DNA of 33,223 nt from Deltaproteobacteria bacterium RIFCSPLOWO2_12_FULL_60_19 (GCA_001798595.1 MGSS01000013.1:12449-45671); one strand, 5' to 3'; positions 7,658 to 15,831 are shown, counted from the first letter of the stretch. The notes: generated by a model not told the origin, from the sequence alone. Translations and numbers: made by a program.

Positions 7658-8104
7658 TCACTCTTCGAGTTGCGCTCGCAGGCGGCGCGCAAATTCTTCC
7701 AGAACCAGCACCGCAGTCGCGCGCAGCACCATGTCGCCGAGGATCGCCAGCCTTCCTCTGATCCCGACCTCCGCGTGATAACCCAGTTCCGTGCGGCTTG
7801 CAATCTTTCCCGTCAACGCTACTTTCATGGTCACGCTCACCGCGCTGTTCGTGACCGAGTCCGTGCCCTCGGTTTGCACCACCATCTCGGCGGGCGGGGC
7901 GCTCTCCACCATGGTCGATCGGAAGGTGAACTTTCCCGAGATGGGGCCGACGGCGGCGCTGATGACGCCGTTAAATGTGCGTTCGTCGACCTGCGTCACC
8001 TGTTCCAGTCCCGGCAGGCAGGAAGCGAACTTTTCAATGTCCATGAGAAAATCCCAAACCCGAAGAGGGGAGGCGCCAACGTCGATTGTTCCTTCGAAGA
8101 TCAT
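7658..8104 (-). CDS. CoxG-like SRPBCC protein
   Basis: A 148-residue START/SRPBCC-fold protein. The first part, FEGTIDVGASPLRVWDFLMDI, followed by CLPGLEQV, is typical of the CoxG family (CO dehydrogenase subunit G-like). CoxG members are thought to help recruit molybdenum-containing oxidoreductases of the CoxL type to the membrane. No molybdenum hydroxylase subunits are present here, so this one may simply be a ligand-binding SRPBCC protein of the pathway. The C-terminal membrane-anchor helix found in some CoxG proteins is absent; the end is the polar EEFARRLRAQLEE. It is first in the presumed minus-strand operon that continues with the GMC gene. An inverted repeat GCACT-GTTTAT-AGTGC at 8187-8202, in the gap shared with the deacetylase gene, could be an operator. 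Confidence 0.85.
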   Translation of the reverse strand: MIFEGTIDVGASPLRVWDFLMDIEKFASCLPGLEQVTQVDERTFNGVISAAVGPISGKFTFRSTMVESAPPAEMVVQTEGTDSVTNSAVSVTMKVALTGKIASRTELGYHAEVGIRGRLAILGDMVLRATAVLVLEEFARRLRAQLEE

Positions 8105-8381
8105 GGTTTCTACGGTCGTGTTAGTCTAATCCCGGCGGTCGCAAGCTCATTTCGTTGCTCGCTATTCGTTGATCTGTTACTGGCTGGCACTGTTTATAGT
8201 GCGGTGGTCGGTTTATTTCAAACCATTGTCGGTTGAATGCCGGGCCGCTCTTGCCGGCGAGGAGACTCGGGGTTTCGCGCTTCTATATCCGGCTAACTTA
8301 GGGAAGTTTCCGCTTCCTCTTGCTCCCCGTTCGTCTCTCAAGTAAATAAAACCAATCAACCAATCAGGAGGGTGTAAGAAG

Positions 8382-9245
8382 ATGCCAAGACCAAGAACTA
8401 TCGAATGGCCGGACAAGGCCAAAATCTGCGTGACCTTTATCGTTCCGTGGGAGGTGTGGCCGGAGAACTTCGCCACGCACAAATCTCTCCAGCGCCACTC
8501 GAGCCACGCGATTCCGCCCCCCAATGCCGTCTTCAAACAGAACCTGGCCGCCGTTACCGAGCGCGAATACGGCGACCGCTGCGGCATCTGGCGGCTGATC
8601 GATCTATTCGACCGCTACAAGCTCAAAGTCACATTTCTCATGAACGGACTCAAGGTCGAGCAGTTTCCGAACGAGGTGAGGGAGTTTCAAGCTATGGGCC
8701 ATGAGTTTTCCTCAGAAGGCTACGAGCATGAATATTCCTTCATGTACACCAAAGAGCAGGAGCGGGAATCGATCCAGAAAACCGTCGCCGCGTTTCAGAA
8801 GGTCTTAGGACAGAAACCGACCGGCTACCTCTCTCCCGGCCACGCCTCGACCGACAACACGCCGGAGCTGGTCGCCGAGGCGGGTTTTGTCTGGTGGGCC
8901 GACCCGCTCAACAGCGACAATCCCTACACGATCGAGGTTCGCGGGAAAAAGATCGCCGTCGTCCCGTACAACGTCCCCGGCTGCAACGACTACTCGACCT
9001 ACGGCACCGGACGGACGCCGAGAGATCTCCTGCAGATCATGAAGGACCAGTTCGACTATCTCTATTGGGAAGGCGAGCAGGGCTCTCCGAAATTCTTCGC
9101 CTTCAACCTCCACCCGTTCGTCTCCGGCGTGCCGTACCGGACCAAGATCATCGAAGAGTTTATCCGCTACGCGCAGGGATTCTCCAAAGTCTGGTTCGCG
9201 CGGCGGATCGAGATTGCGAACTGGTGCCTGGAAAAAGGGTACTGA
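8382..9245 (+). CDS. polysaccharide deacetylase (NodB-homology) family protein
   Basis: A predicted metal-dependent hydrolase of 287 residues with NodB/CDA1-type fold, acting on a C-N bond. Visible landmarks are LKVTFLMNGL (strand and helix of the barrel), MGHEFSSEGYEHEYSF with His107 and His116 as likely metal ligands, GYLSPGH at 148-154 and LHPFVSG near the C-terminus. There is no signal peptide, so it is likely cytoplasmic. This pattern resembles the PuuE/allantoinase-like subgroup rather than secreted chitin or peptidoglycan deacetylases. The substrate may therefore be a small amide. The start has AGGAGGG with about nine bases before ATG 8382. It is divergent from CoxG and monocistronic. 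The next gene (yceI copy 1) begins after a 105-base AT-rich spacer with repeated AATTCAAAACTC words. Confidence 0.88.
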   Translation: MPRPRTIEWPDKAKICVTFIVPWEVWPENFATHKSLQRHSSHAIPPPNAVFKQNLAAVTEREYGDRCGIWRLIDLFDRYKLKVTFLMNGLKVEQFPNEVREFQAMGHEFSSEGYEHEYSFMYTKEQERESIQKTVAAFQKVLGQKPTGYLSPGHASTDNTPELVAEAGFVWWADPLNSDNPYTIEVRGKKIAVVPYNVPGCNDYSTYGTGRTPRDLLQIMKDQFDYLYWEGEQGSPKFFAFNLHPFVSGVPYRTKIIEEFIRYAQGFSKVWFARRIEIANWCLEKGY

Positions 9246-9350
9246 AAAGAGATGCGAGCTTCCTTAATTCAAAACTCAACATTCATAATTCAAAACTCCA
9301 CAGGCCGTATTTCAAATTCAAGAAGAGAGAGCTGTTGAGAGGGTCGTCGC

Positions 9351-9905
9351 ATGGCTAAATGGATTTTGGAGCCGGGGCATACGGCGGCGGAGTTTTGCGC
9401 GCGCCACATGATGGTGACCTGGGTCCGCGGCCACTTCAAGAACGTCCACGGCACGATCGTCTTCGATCCGGCGAACCCGCGCGCCGCTTCAGCCGAAGTA
9501 ACGATCGACGCGGCCGGGATCTGGACTGGAGATCGGGACCGGGACGCTCACCTCCGGAGCGCGGACTTTCTCGACGTCGAGCATCATCCCAAAATCACCT
9601 TTCGCGGCGATCAGGTCGAACTCAAAGGCGAAAATGAAGCCACTCTCACCGGCGAGCTGACGATTAGGGGTGTCACCCGCAGAGCGGCGCTCGATGTTCG
9701 ATACCTGGGCCAATGGAAAACCCCCTGGTGGGAAGGCGGCGTCGACAAGGGTCCGAAGACGAGAGCCGGCTTCATGGCCACGACGACAATCAACCGACTC
9801 GACTTCGGCGCGAACTGGAACGCCTCTTTGGAGAAAGACGGCCTCGTCGTCGGCAACACGGTGGAAATCACCATCGACGCCGAGGCGATCCTGGAAGAAC
9901 CTTAA
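9351..9905 (+). CDS. YceI family protein, copy 1
   Basis: A 184-residue lipocalin-like YceI-domain protein. Family blocks are WILEPGHTAAEF at the start, HMMVTWVRGHF, SADFLDVEHHPKITF and TTTINRLDFG with VGNTVEITIDAEA at the end. YceI proteins have a long central cavity for a polyisoprenoid or similar lipid. Many are secreted, but this one has no signal peptide and should be cytoplasmic. The ATG at 9351 has GAGAGGG eight bases before it. An almost identical second gene is at 15158-15712, a piece at 17133-17252 and a deleted copy at 18551-18771, all in the same orientation. It marks the left side of the toxin-antitoxin-rich island. Just behind it, at 9926, a short CGGTCGTTAA segment resembles the start of the 5S-like remnants found further on. 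Confidence 0.93.
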   Translation: MAKWILEPGHTAAEFCARHMMVTWVRGHFKNVHGTIVFDPANPRAASAEVTIDAAGIWTGDRDRDAHLRSADFLDVEHHPKITFRGDQVELKGENEATLTGELTIRGVTRRAALDVRYLGQWKTPWWEGGVDKGPKTRAGFMATTTINRLDFGANWNASLEKDGLVVGNTVEITIDAEAILEEP

Positions 9906-9962
9906 TTCATTCCGGCATGGCCGGTCGTTAAACCCGTCTCGTAGTTCCGGTTTCCGACACGT

Positions 9963-9991
9963 TTGACAAAACCACCTGCGGACTCTATTCT
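9963..9991 (+). promoter_or_regulatory. sigma-70-type promoter of the VapBC module
   Basis: The -35 box TTGACA is at 9963-9968, the spacer is 17 bases, and the -10 box TATTCT is at 9986-9991. The leader is about 17 bases and contains the GGAGGTG ribosome binding site at 10004-10010. Confidence 0.75.
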
Positions 9992-10014
9992 ACGGATACA
10001 TACGGAGGTGTAAT

Positions 10015-10275
10015 ATGCTCTCCAAGCGCGTGGAGATTTTGTTGGATCCGGCGGAGATGGAGGCGCTGCGCCGCCAGGCGAAGAAAGCCAGGAAGTCCGT
10101 CGGGGCCTTGATCCGCGAAGCCGTCAAAGAAAAATATCTGATGCCTACCGCCAAGGAGAGGAAGGAGGCCTTAAAACGGCTCCTTTCGCCTGAACACGCC
10201 GTTAGTTTCCCATCTTGGAAAAAGATCAAAAAGGAGCTGCAAGACAGCATGAGGAGAGGGCTTGAGACTGATTGA
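10015..10275 (+). CDS. ribbon-helix-helix antitoxin (VapB/CopG-like)
   Basis: An 86-residue basic protein. Its N-terminal part KRVEILLDPAEMEALRRQAKK, followed by VGALIREAVKEKY, has the strand-helix-helix spacing of MetJ/Arc/CopG repressors. The C-terminal half is rich in Lys and Trp and would wrap the toxin. It is preceded by a strong promoter and GGAGGTG and is the first gene of a two-gene operon. Its stop lies inside the toxin gene (14-base overlap). As in other VapBC modules it should neutralise the PIN toxin and repress its own promoter. Confidence 0.85.
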   Translation: MLSKRVEILLDPAEMEALRRQAKKARKSVGALIREAVKEKYLMPTAKERKEALKRLLSPEHAVSFPSWKKIKKELQDSMRRGLETD

Positions 10276-10663
10276 TGCGAATATCGTGATCTACGCCGCA
10301 GGGAAGGCCCACCCGTTACAAGAAGAAGCGCGGAGAGTGCTGGATCGGGTTGCTCAGGGGACTTTGCATGCGAACATTGACGCGGAGTTGTTGCAGGAAA
10401 TTCTTCACGTCTACGACGCGCGCAAGGAGCGGGCGAAAGGGTTTGACACCATTGACGACCTTTTGGTGCTTTTCCCGAACCCGATTCCCATAGGCCGGGA
10501 AGAAATCGAGGCGGCGCGCGATCTCATGCGCGCAAATTCTTTTCTCGGCGCTCGTGATGCTATCCATGCGGCGGTGGTTCAGACCCACGGCCTCGAAGGC
10601 ATCGTCACCGCCGATAAAGTCTTTGACCGGATAAAAGGCGTAAAGAAGTTCGACCTCAAGTAG
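10262..10663 (+). CDS. PIN-domain toxin (VapC family)
   Basis: A predicted Mg-dependent ribonuclease toxin of 133 residues. The acidic PIN residues are visible: Asp5 in LIDANIVIYA, Glu46 in LLQEIL, Asp99 in GARDAIHAA and Asp118 in VTADKVFD. The start is TTG at 10262, overlapping the antitoxin end, and is chosen because GAGGAGAGGG lies directly upstream and MRLIDANI is the normal N-terminus of the family. Such toxins usually cut tRNA or rRNA; the target of this one is unknown. The gene is followed 25 bases later by a 5S-like remnant. Confidence 0.9.
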   Translation: MRLIDANIVIYAAGKAHPLQEEARRVLDRVAQGTLHANIDAELLQEILHVYDARKERAKGFDTIDDLLVLFPNPIPIGREEIEAARDLMRANSFLGARDAIHAAVVQTHGLEGIVTADKVFDRIKGVKKFDLK

Positions 10664-10688
10664 AGGGTCTGTCCGGGGGTTGATTCGC

Positions 10689-10852
10689 GACTCGGTCGTT
10701 AAATCCTCCAGCACCGGTGGTCCCCTGGGTCGCGGTTCGACTTAGGCTCACCACAGGCCGTTCGACTAAGCCCTGGCCTGAGCTTCTGTCGCAGGCTCAC
10801 GACAGGCCCCATGGGCGGTAGGCCGCCGCCGGATTTAGAATTCAAGGACTGA
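10689..10852 (+). repeat. degenerate 5S rRNA 3'-half remnant with inserted TTCGAC repeats
   Basis: The part at 10689-10733 (CTCGGTCGTTAA, then CCTCCAGCACCGGTGGT) reads like bases 45-80 of bacterial 5S rRNA, and 10813-10836 (GGGCGGTAGGCCGCCGCCGG) like its 3' end (GGGAGAGTAGGTCGCCGCC). Between them, where helix IV should be, lie two tandem TTCGACTwAGsCTs...CAGGC-type units (10737-10807). The 5' half of the 5S gene is missing. The remnant is not expected to be functional. Confidence 0.7.
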
Positions 10853-10953
10853 ATTTACCGGACATCCAACCCCTGACACTCCTTCGTCGATACCCACCGA
10901 TATTCCCTTATCACTTACTAATGTGCTAGCGTTTGCCGAAGCATGGTTGTTGG
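10796..10953 (+). repeat. 158-bp duplicated segment, left copy
   Basis: Nearly identical, without gaps and with about half a dozen differences, to 21607-21764. It runs from the tail of the 5S-like remnant through AATTCAAGGACTGAATT (a small inverted repeat) to just before the primase-helicase gene, and so covers the region where that gene's promoter should be. Confidence 0.9.
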
Positions 10954-10989
10954 AGACACGTTTGTCCTCGTCGTCTCCGGGAGTGTACC

Positions 10990-13353
10990 TTGAGCGGTAC
11001 TGATAAACCCGAAGAAGTGCATCTTCAGTTAGAAGAGATGCGCCGCGAGTTGGAGCGACTCCGCAAGGAAAACGCTGAGCTTCGCCGGCTGTCGGGCGTG
11101 GCTGTGGTCGAGCCAACACGCAAATATCATGCGGAATCGGAGGAACATCGGCCGAGTGCTAGAGCGGGTTCCCTGCTGACTGCCGATTCTTCGACCCGGG
11201 AGAGAATCGCATTATTCCGAAATCTCTTTAGAGGGAGAGAGGACGTCCATGCCATTTTCTGGACGAATGAGCGGAGTGGCAAAAAGGGATATTCTCCGGC
11301 CGTAGAGGACCCGTGGAACTCGGGAAAAGGCAAACCAAAGAGCTATCTCCCTCTAACCGATCAAGTAGTTCATGATCACCTGACAGGAGAGAAAGTGATC
11401 GGGTGCTACCCGCTGCTAAAGGACAATACTTGCTGGTTTTTGGCGTGTGATTTCGACAAGGAGGGCTGGGTCTTAGACAGCTTGGCGTTGCTGAATGTCT
11501 GCAAACGGTTTGCGGTTCCGGCTTATCTTGAAAGATCGCGTTCAGGAAGAGGCGGCCACGTCTGGATCTTCTTTTCCTCTCCGGTGTCGGCGATCTTGGC
11601 CAGGCAATTAGGGATGAGACTGCTAAGAGAAACGATGGACCTGCGCGGAGATATGGACCTCGCGAGCTATGACCGGTTTTTCCCTAACCAGGATTTCGTG
11701 CCTGGCGGAGGCTTTGGGAATCTTATCGCTTTGCCTCTTCAGAAAAAAAGCAGAGCCCAGAGAAATACCGAATTCATTAATTCCGAAGACCCGGAATTAC
11801 CTCCCTATCCGGACCAATGGGCTTTTCTAAGCCGCGTTGAACGACTTGGGCCAACCCATTTGGAGGCTTTGCTTGAAAAAATACCACAGGTGGCGGTTGG
11901 GCCGGGCACTCCTGGACTGGCGTCTCCTTCGATCCGTCACAAGTATCCTGCGCCTGATCGAATCCGCTGCACCTTAGGAAGCACGGTCAGCCTGGAAAAA
12001 TCCGGCATTCCGCCGTGGATGCTTTCCCAGATTAAACACCTCGCATCGTTCCATAATCCCAAGTTCTACGAGCGCCAGAAACTGCGTCTCTCTACCTTCC
12101 AAATTCCGCGGTTCGTCCGATGTTACGAAGAAGACGTTTATCACATCCACCTGCCTCGAGGGCTTCTGGAAGATATTCGGCAGGCAGCTAAAGAAGCTGG
12201 GAGCAAGATTTCGATTATTGACCAACGGCCCGTACCCGGGAAATTATCTCTTAAGTTCTTGGGTTCATTGACACCAACACAAGAGCACGCAGTTCAGAAT
12301 TTGCTCGCACACGAGATGGGGGTTTTAGTAGCTCCACCCGGAGCCGGAAAAACCGTGATGGGATGTTTTGTAGTAGCCAAGCGAAGTCTGCCGACGCTTA
12401 TCCTGTCCCATCGCAAGCCGATCTTGGAACAGTGGCGAGTCCAGTTGACGGCACTGTTGAGCCTTTCCTCGCGGCAAATCGGTCAGGTGGGAGGTGGAAG
12501 AAATCGCCGAAGTGGGATTGTGGATCTAGCCATGATTCAGAGTTTAAAGAGCATTCCCGATTTAGAAACTTTCTACGCGGACTACGGACTCATTATCGTG
12601 GACGAGTGCCATCATCTGCCGGCTTTTACTTTCGAAGGCTGTATCAGAAGGGCCCCGATCCGCTACATTCTCGGGCTCACCGCGACACCCTACCGCCGCG
12701 ACGGTCTCCAGAGTATTATCACCATGCAATGCGGGCCGGTACGTCACAAAATGGAGGATGCCGCGGCGGAGTTTTCTCTGAGGTTGAATGTTCGACCGAC
12801 ATCCTTCACTCTTCCGACCGATGAGAGCCCCTCGATCCAGGAAATTTTCCGTAGCCTGGTCAAAGACGAAGGACGAAATGCTTTGATTGTAGAGGATATA
12901 ATTCGGGCTTTAGAGGAAGGCCGGCAATGTTTACTCCTCAGCCACTGGAGGGAGCATTGTCAGTTGCTGGCTGATAGATTGATTCAAAGAGGGAAGGTTC
13001 CTTTCATCTTGACCGGAGCACTCGGTAAAAGAGAGCGGGCATCGATTTTTAAGGGCATCGAGGATACATCTCCGCAGAAAGAGCTACTCGTAATCGCTAC
13101 CGGACAGTACTTGGGCGAGGGGTTCGACTGCCCGAGAATCGATACTCTCTTTCTTGCGTTCCCGGTCTCTTTCAAGGGGAAAATCGTTCAATACGTCGGA
13201 AGAACGTTGAGAAATTACCGAGGCAAAAGCAGCGTCAGGGTCTATGACTATTTTGATGCCAAGATGCCGATTCTGAGTAAGATGCATTTCCGGCGTCTTA
13301 TGACCTACAAGGCACTTGGATTCGAAGCTGAAGAGGCCGGCTCCGCCGAGTAG
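10990..13353 (+). CDS. TOTE-type archaeo-eukaryotic primase fused to SF2 helicase
   Basis: A 787-residue, two-enzyme protein. Residues 8-34 are a Glu/Lys/Leu-rich coiled coil. Residues about 80-330 form an archaeo-eukaryotic primase domain: catalytic acids Asp154 and Asp156 in ACDFDKEGW, His190 in GRGGHVWIFF, and the NLIALPLQ strand. This matches the primase called the TOTE conflict-system type in domain databases. Residues about 425-780 are an SF2 helicase: motif I APPGAGKT (448-455), DECH (538-541), TATP (564-567) and motif VI QYVGRTLRN (734-742). TOTE genes were predicted by comparative genomics to act in genome conflict or defence. The start TTG at 10990 is preferred because GGGAG lies six bases before it; an in-frame ATG at 10933 falls inside the duplicated segment. 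AbrB follows. The other components of such systems are not seen. Confidence 0.88.
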   Translation: MSGTDKPEEVHLQLEEMRRELERLRKENAELRRLSGVAVVEPTRKYHAESEEHRPSARAGSLLTADSSTRERIALFRNLFRGREDVHAIFWTNERSGKKGYSPAVEDPWNSGKGKPKSYLPLTDQVVHDHLTGEKVIGCYPLLKDNTCWFLACDFDKEGWVLDSLALLNVCKRFAVPAYLERSRSGRGGHVWIFFSSPVSAILARQLGMRLLRETMDLRGDMDLASYDRFFPNQDFVPGGGFGNLIALPLQKKSRAQRNTEFINSEDPELPPYPDQWAFLSRVERLGPTHLEALLEKIPQVAVGPGTPGLASPSIRHKYPAPDRIRCTLGSTVSLEKSGIPPWMLSQIKHLASFHNPKFYERQKLRLSTFQIPRFVRCYEEDVYHIHLPRGLLEDIRQAAKEAGSKISIIDQRPVPGKLSLKFLGSLTPTQEHAVQNLLAHEMGVLVAPPGAGKTVMGCFVVAKRSLPTLILSHRKPILEQWRVQLTALLSLSSRQIGQVGGGRNRRSGIVDLAMIQSLKSIPDLETFYADYGLIIVDECHHLPAFTFEGCIRRAPIRYILGLTATPYRRDGLQSIITMQCGPVRHKMEDAAAEFSLRLNVRPTSFTLPTDESPSIQEIFRSLVKDEGRNALIVEDIIRALEEGRQCLLLSHWREHCQLLADRLIQRGKVPFILTGALGKRERASIFKGIEDTSPQKELLVIATGQYLGEGFDCPRIDTLFLAFPVSFKGKIVQYVGRTLRNYRGKSSVRVYDYFDAKMPILSKMHFRRLMTYKALGFEAEEAGSAE

Positions 13354-13397
13354 ACCCCCCCTGACTCGGAAGAGATTGGGTCTTATCTTGAGTTTTC

Positions 13398-13426
13398 TTG
13401 ACATCCACGGTGGGACCCTCTACCGT
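13398..13426 (+). promoter_or_regulatory. promoter of the AbrB-like gene
   Basis: TTGACA at 13398-13403 and TACCGT at 13421-13426 are separated by 17 bases. The promoter lies between the primase-helicase stop and the AbrB-like gene, so the latter can be transcribed on its own. Confidence 0.55.
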
Positions 13427-13452
13427 TACAGTATTACGAAACGAGGTGCGCG

Positions 13453-13695
13453 ATGGAAGTAGCTAAGGTTAACGCCCATTACCAAGTTACGATCCCAAAA
13501 TCTGTCCGGCAAAAAGCGAAGGTGAAAAAAGGATCGTATGTGAAGGTTGATTACCGGGATGGCGCTATCGTCGTTCGGCCTGTGACCGTCCCCGAGGAGA
13601 GGGAGGAATTGAAGTCCATGAGACACGAAGCAGAAAGGAAATTTGCCGAGGTCTGGAAGGACGAAAACGATGCCCTCTGGGAAAGTTACCTGTAG
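13453..13695 (+). CDS. AbrB/MazE/SpoVT-fold DNA-binding protein (orphan antitoxin-like)
   Basis: An 80-residue protein with the swapped-hairpin AbrB sequence KVNAHYQVTIPKSVRQKAKVKKGSYV at 5-30, then VKVDYRDGAIVVRPV. The C-terminal part is charged and helical (EEREELKSMRHEAERKFAEVW), as in antitoxins that wrap a toxin. No toxin gene follows: 14 bases later a 5S-like remnant begins. It may be an antitoxin that lost its toxin or a regulator of the upstream primase-helicase. It has its own TTGACA promoter and GAGGTG ribosome binding site. Confidence 0.82.
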   Translation: MEVAKVNAHYQVTIPKSVRQKAKVKKGSYVKVDYRDGAIVVRPVTVPEEREELKSMRHEAERKFAEVWKDENDALWESYL

Positions 13696-13708
13696 ACAGC
13701 GAGACATC

Positions 13709-13768
13709 CTCCTCCCGAAGGGGAGAGTAGCCCGCCGCCGGATTTAAATTATAAAGGCCCGATCCGCC
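13709..13768 (+). repeat. 5S rRNA 3'-end remnant
   Basis: CTCCTCCCGAAGGGGAGAG (13709-13727) resembles helix IV of 5S rRNA and its GAGAGTAG side. CCCGCCGCCGGATTTAAA follows, as at the 3' end of a 5S gene, then AAAGGCCCGATC, the left arm of an rrn-like terminator. It is the cleanest 3' terminus among the remnants. Confidence 0.7.
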
Positions 13769-13808
13769 AGAATCATAGACAGACAGTCCCCTTTGTCCCC
13801 CCCGGCCC

Positions 13809-14969
13809 TTACAAACCGTCGCCGATCAATCGATGAGGCTGCAAAGTTAGCAGAAACTCTTCACCGGGTAGGCATAGGATGCCGTCCTTCATCAACCTCT
13901 CTTTGCCGCGGTACAGCAAGTAGGCGCGGCTCTGCGGATAATCCTGCTGGAATGCTCTCAGACCCCGCAGGTCCTGAGGCTGAATGCGCGCGGCGTTTTT
14001 TACCTCGATGGCGAATAGCCCTTCGGCGCCATAGACGACAAAGTCCACTTCGACGCCGGATCGCGTGCGCCAGAAATATAATTTGAAATCGCGTCCCGAA
14101 TAATCAATCCACGCTCTCAAGTGTTGAGCCACCAACCCTTCGAAGGCTTGCCCCTCGATCTCCTCCGGCCGGTCCAACGGCCCTTGAGGGCGCAGAGATC
14201 GGTAAACGCCGGCATCGAAAAGATAAAACTTGGGATGGGCTACGAGCGCCCGCTTGGCTCGCTGGCTGAAGATCGGCAAACGGTAGGCGAGAAGCAGATC
14301 CTCAAGAACGCTAACGTACCCCTCCACCACTTTGCGCTCGACCTGACACTCACGCGCGATATTAGTGAGGTTGAGCAGCGATGCGTGGGAGAAGCTGGCG
14401 GCTTCGAGGAAACGGGTGAAGTTGCCGATATTCCTGACAAGGCTCTCCATCTGAACCTCTTCCCGCAGGTAGAGAGCCGCGTAGGATTGCAGGACTTTTT
14501 TCGGGTCGCTCGAGTCCAACACAATGGGCAGCAATCCGTTTTGGACGGCCCGTTCCAGAGAAAAGGCGCGGCCCAACTCTGCCGCCATGAAAGGCTGGAG
14601 CGAGCAAAGCAGCGCGCGACCGGCCAGAAGGTCGACTCCTCCCCGCTTCAATTTACGTGAGCTGGACCCTGTCAGGACAAAGCGCCACCCGGCCTTTTGT
14701 TCGATCAGGCTATGGACAAGACTCAATAGCTCAGGCACCTTTTGAATTTCATCGATCACCACGGCGGTGCTGCCTGGGGCTGCAAGGAGCCTTTCGCGCA
14801 GCCGTTCGGGATTTGCGGAATAATTTCGGAAGACCTCGGGATCGAGCAGATCCACATAGATGGCTTCTTTGAAGTGGCCCTTCACGAGGGTTGATTTCCC
14901 CGTGCCGCGGGGTCCAAAAAGAAAAAAGCTCTCTTTGGGAGGCTTGAAAAATCTGTCGATCGGTTCCAT
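13809..14969 (-). CDS. AAA+ ATPase with C-terminal DUF4143 domain
   Basis: A 386-residue protein. Walker A is FGPRGTGKS (18-26), Walker B and the following DEIQKVP are at 70-79, and VLTGSSSRKLKR is the sensor segment. A winged-helix-like middle follows, then a DUF4143 end whose GVEVDFVV...IEVKNA resembles a PD-(D/E)XK nuclease-like core. These ATPases are common in accessory regions of bacteria and archaea; their role is not settled. The start at 14969 is preferred over the in-frame ATG at 15014, because a near-perfect promoter overlaps the upstream ATG. It is the only long minus-strand gene in the left two-thirds of the island. It is transcribed away from yceI copy 2 and towards the 5S remnant at 13709-13768. 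Confidence 0.9.
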   Translation of the reverse strand: MEPIDRFFKPPKESFFLFGPRGTGKSTLVKGHFKEAIYVDLLDPEVFRNYSANPERLRERLLAAPGSTAVVIDEIQKVPELLSLVHSLIEQKAGWRFVLTGSSSRKLKRGGVDLLAGRALLCSLQPFMAAELGRAFSLERAVQNGLLPIVLDSSDPKKVLQSYAALYLREEVQMESLVRNIGNFTRFLEAASFSHASLLNLTNIARECQVERKVVEGYVSVLEDLLLAYRLPIFSQRAKRALVAHPKFYLFDAGVYRSLRPQGPLDRPEEIEGQAFEGLVAQHLRAWIDYSGRDFKLYFWRTRSGVEVDFVVYGAEGLFAIEVKNAARIQPQDLRGLRAFQQDYPQSRAYLLYRGKERLMKDGILCLPGEEFLLTLQPHRLIGDGL

Positions 14970-15001
14970 TTTGAGGCTCAAATTGGAAGTTGACAACCCA
15001 A

Positions 15002-15030
15002 ATTGTAGAGCCATGAGGTAGTGTTGTCAA
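15002..15030 (-). promoter_or_regulatory. sigma-70 promoter of the DUF4143 ATPase
   Basis: On the minus strand, TTGACA (15025-15030), a 17-base spacer and TACAAT (15002-15007). The start point would be near 14995, giving a leader of about 26 bases to ATG 14969 and leaving the ATG at 15014 outside the transcript. Confidence 0.8.
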
Positions 15031-15157
15031 CCGGATTCTGGCCCAATCCGCTAAAGCAATAGGCGGACGGGCCTCTTTTGTTGTCTCTTCTTGAATCCGT
15101 CTCTCCGAGCGGCGTATATAGTCGTGGGAGAGAGAGGGCTGTTGGGAGGACTCGACT

Positions 15158-15712
15158 GTGGCTAAATGGATTTTGGAGCCGGGGCATACGGCGGCGGAGT
15201 TTTGCGCGCGCCACATGATGGTGACCTGGGTGCGCGGCCACTTCAAGAACGTGCACGGCACGATCGTCTTCGATCCGGCGGACCCGCGCGCCGCTTCAGC
15301 CGAAGTCATGATCGACGCGGCCGGGATCTGGACGGGAGATCCCGACCGGGACGCCCATCTCCGGAGCGCGGACTTTCTCGACGTCGAGCATCATCCCAAA
15401 ATCACCTTTCGCGGCGATCAGGTCGAGCTTAAAGGCGAAAATGAAGCCACTCTCACGGGCGAGCTGACGATTAGGGGTGTCGCCCGGAAAACGGCGCTCG
15501 ACGTTCGTTACCTGGGCCGGTGGCAAACTCCCTGGTGGGAAGGCGGCGTCGACAAGGGTCCCAAGACCAGGGCCGGCTTCGTGGCCACCACGACGATCAA
15601 CCGGCTCGACTTCGGCGTAAGCTGGAACGCGCCCTTGGAGAAAGACGGCCTCGTCGTCGGCAACACGGTTGAGATCACGATCGACGCTGAGGCGATTCTG
15701 GAAGAAAGTTGA
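15158..15712 (+). CDS. YceI family protein, copy 2
   Basis: A 184-residue protein nearly identical to that at 9351-9905, with scattered substitutions such as TRRAALDVRYLGQWK to ARKTALDVRYLGRWQ. The reading frame is intact, so both copies look functional and selected. It starts with GTG at 15158 after GGGAGG, where copy 1 uses ATG. A TATATA box with TTGAAT 18 bases before it (about 15090-15120) may be the promoter. No signal peptide. It separates the divergent DUF4143 ATPase from the Fic gene. Confidence 0.93.
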   Translation: MAKWILEPGHTAAEFCARHMMVTWVRGHFKNVHGTIVFDPADPRAASAEVMIDAAGIWTGDPDRDAHLRSADFLDVEHHPKITFRGDQVELKGENEATLTGELTIRGVARKTALDVRYLGRWQTPWWEGGVDKGPKTRAGFVATTTINRLDFGVSWNAPLEKDGLVVGNTVEITIDAEAILEES

Positions 15713-15831
15713 TTCGTATAGACGCCCGGATTCAAGCCTCGCCGCCACACCCCTGCCAGGCGCGCTCGCGCACCCGGAGCCCCAATTTTTGTTAAATCGG
15801 CGGGAAGCATGATGCGGTGGATAGCGGCTGC

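Noticed and set aside
15013-15015. Upstream ATG (15014) as start of the DUF4143 ATPase
   Set aside because: It lies inside the promoter, between the -35 and -10 boxes, so it would not be in the transcript.
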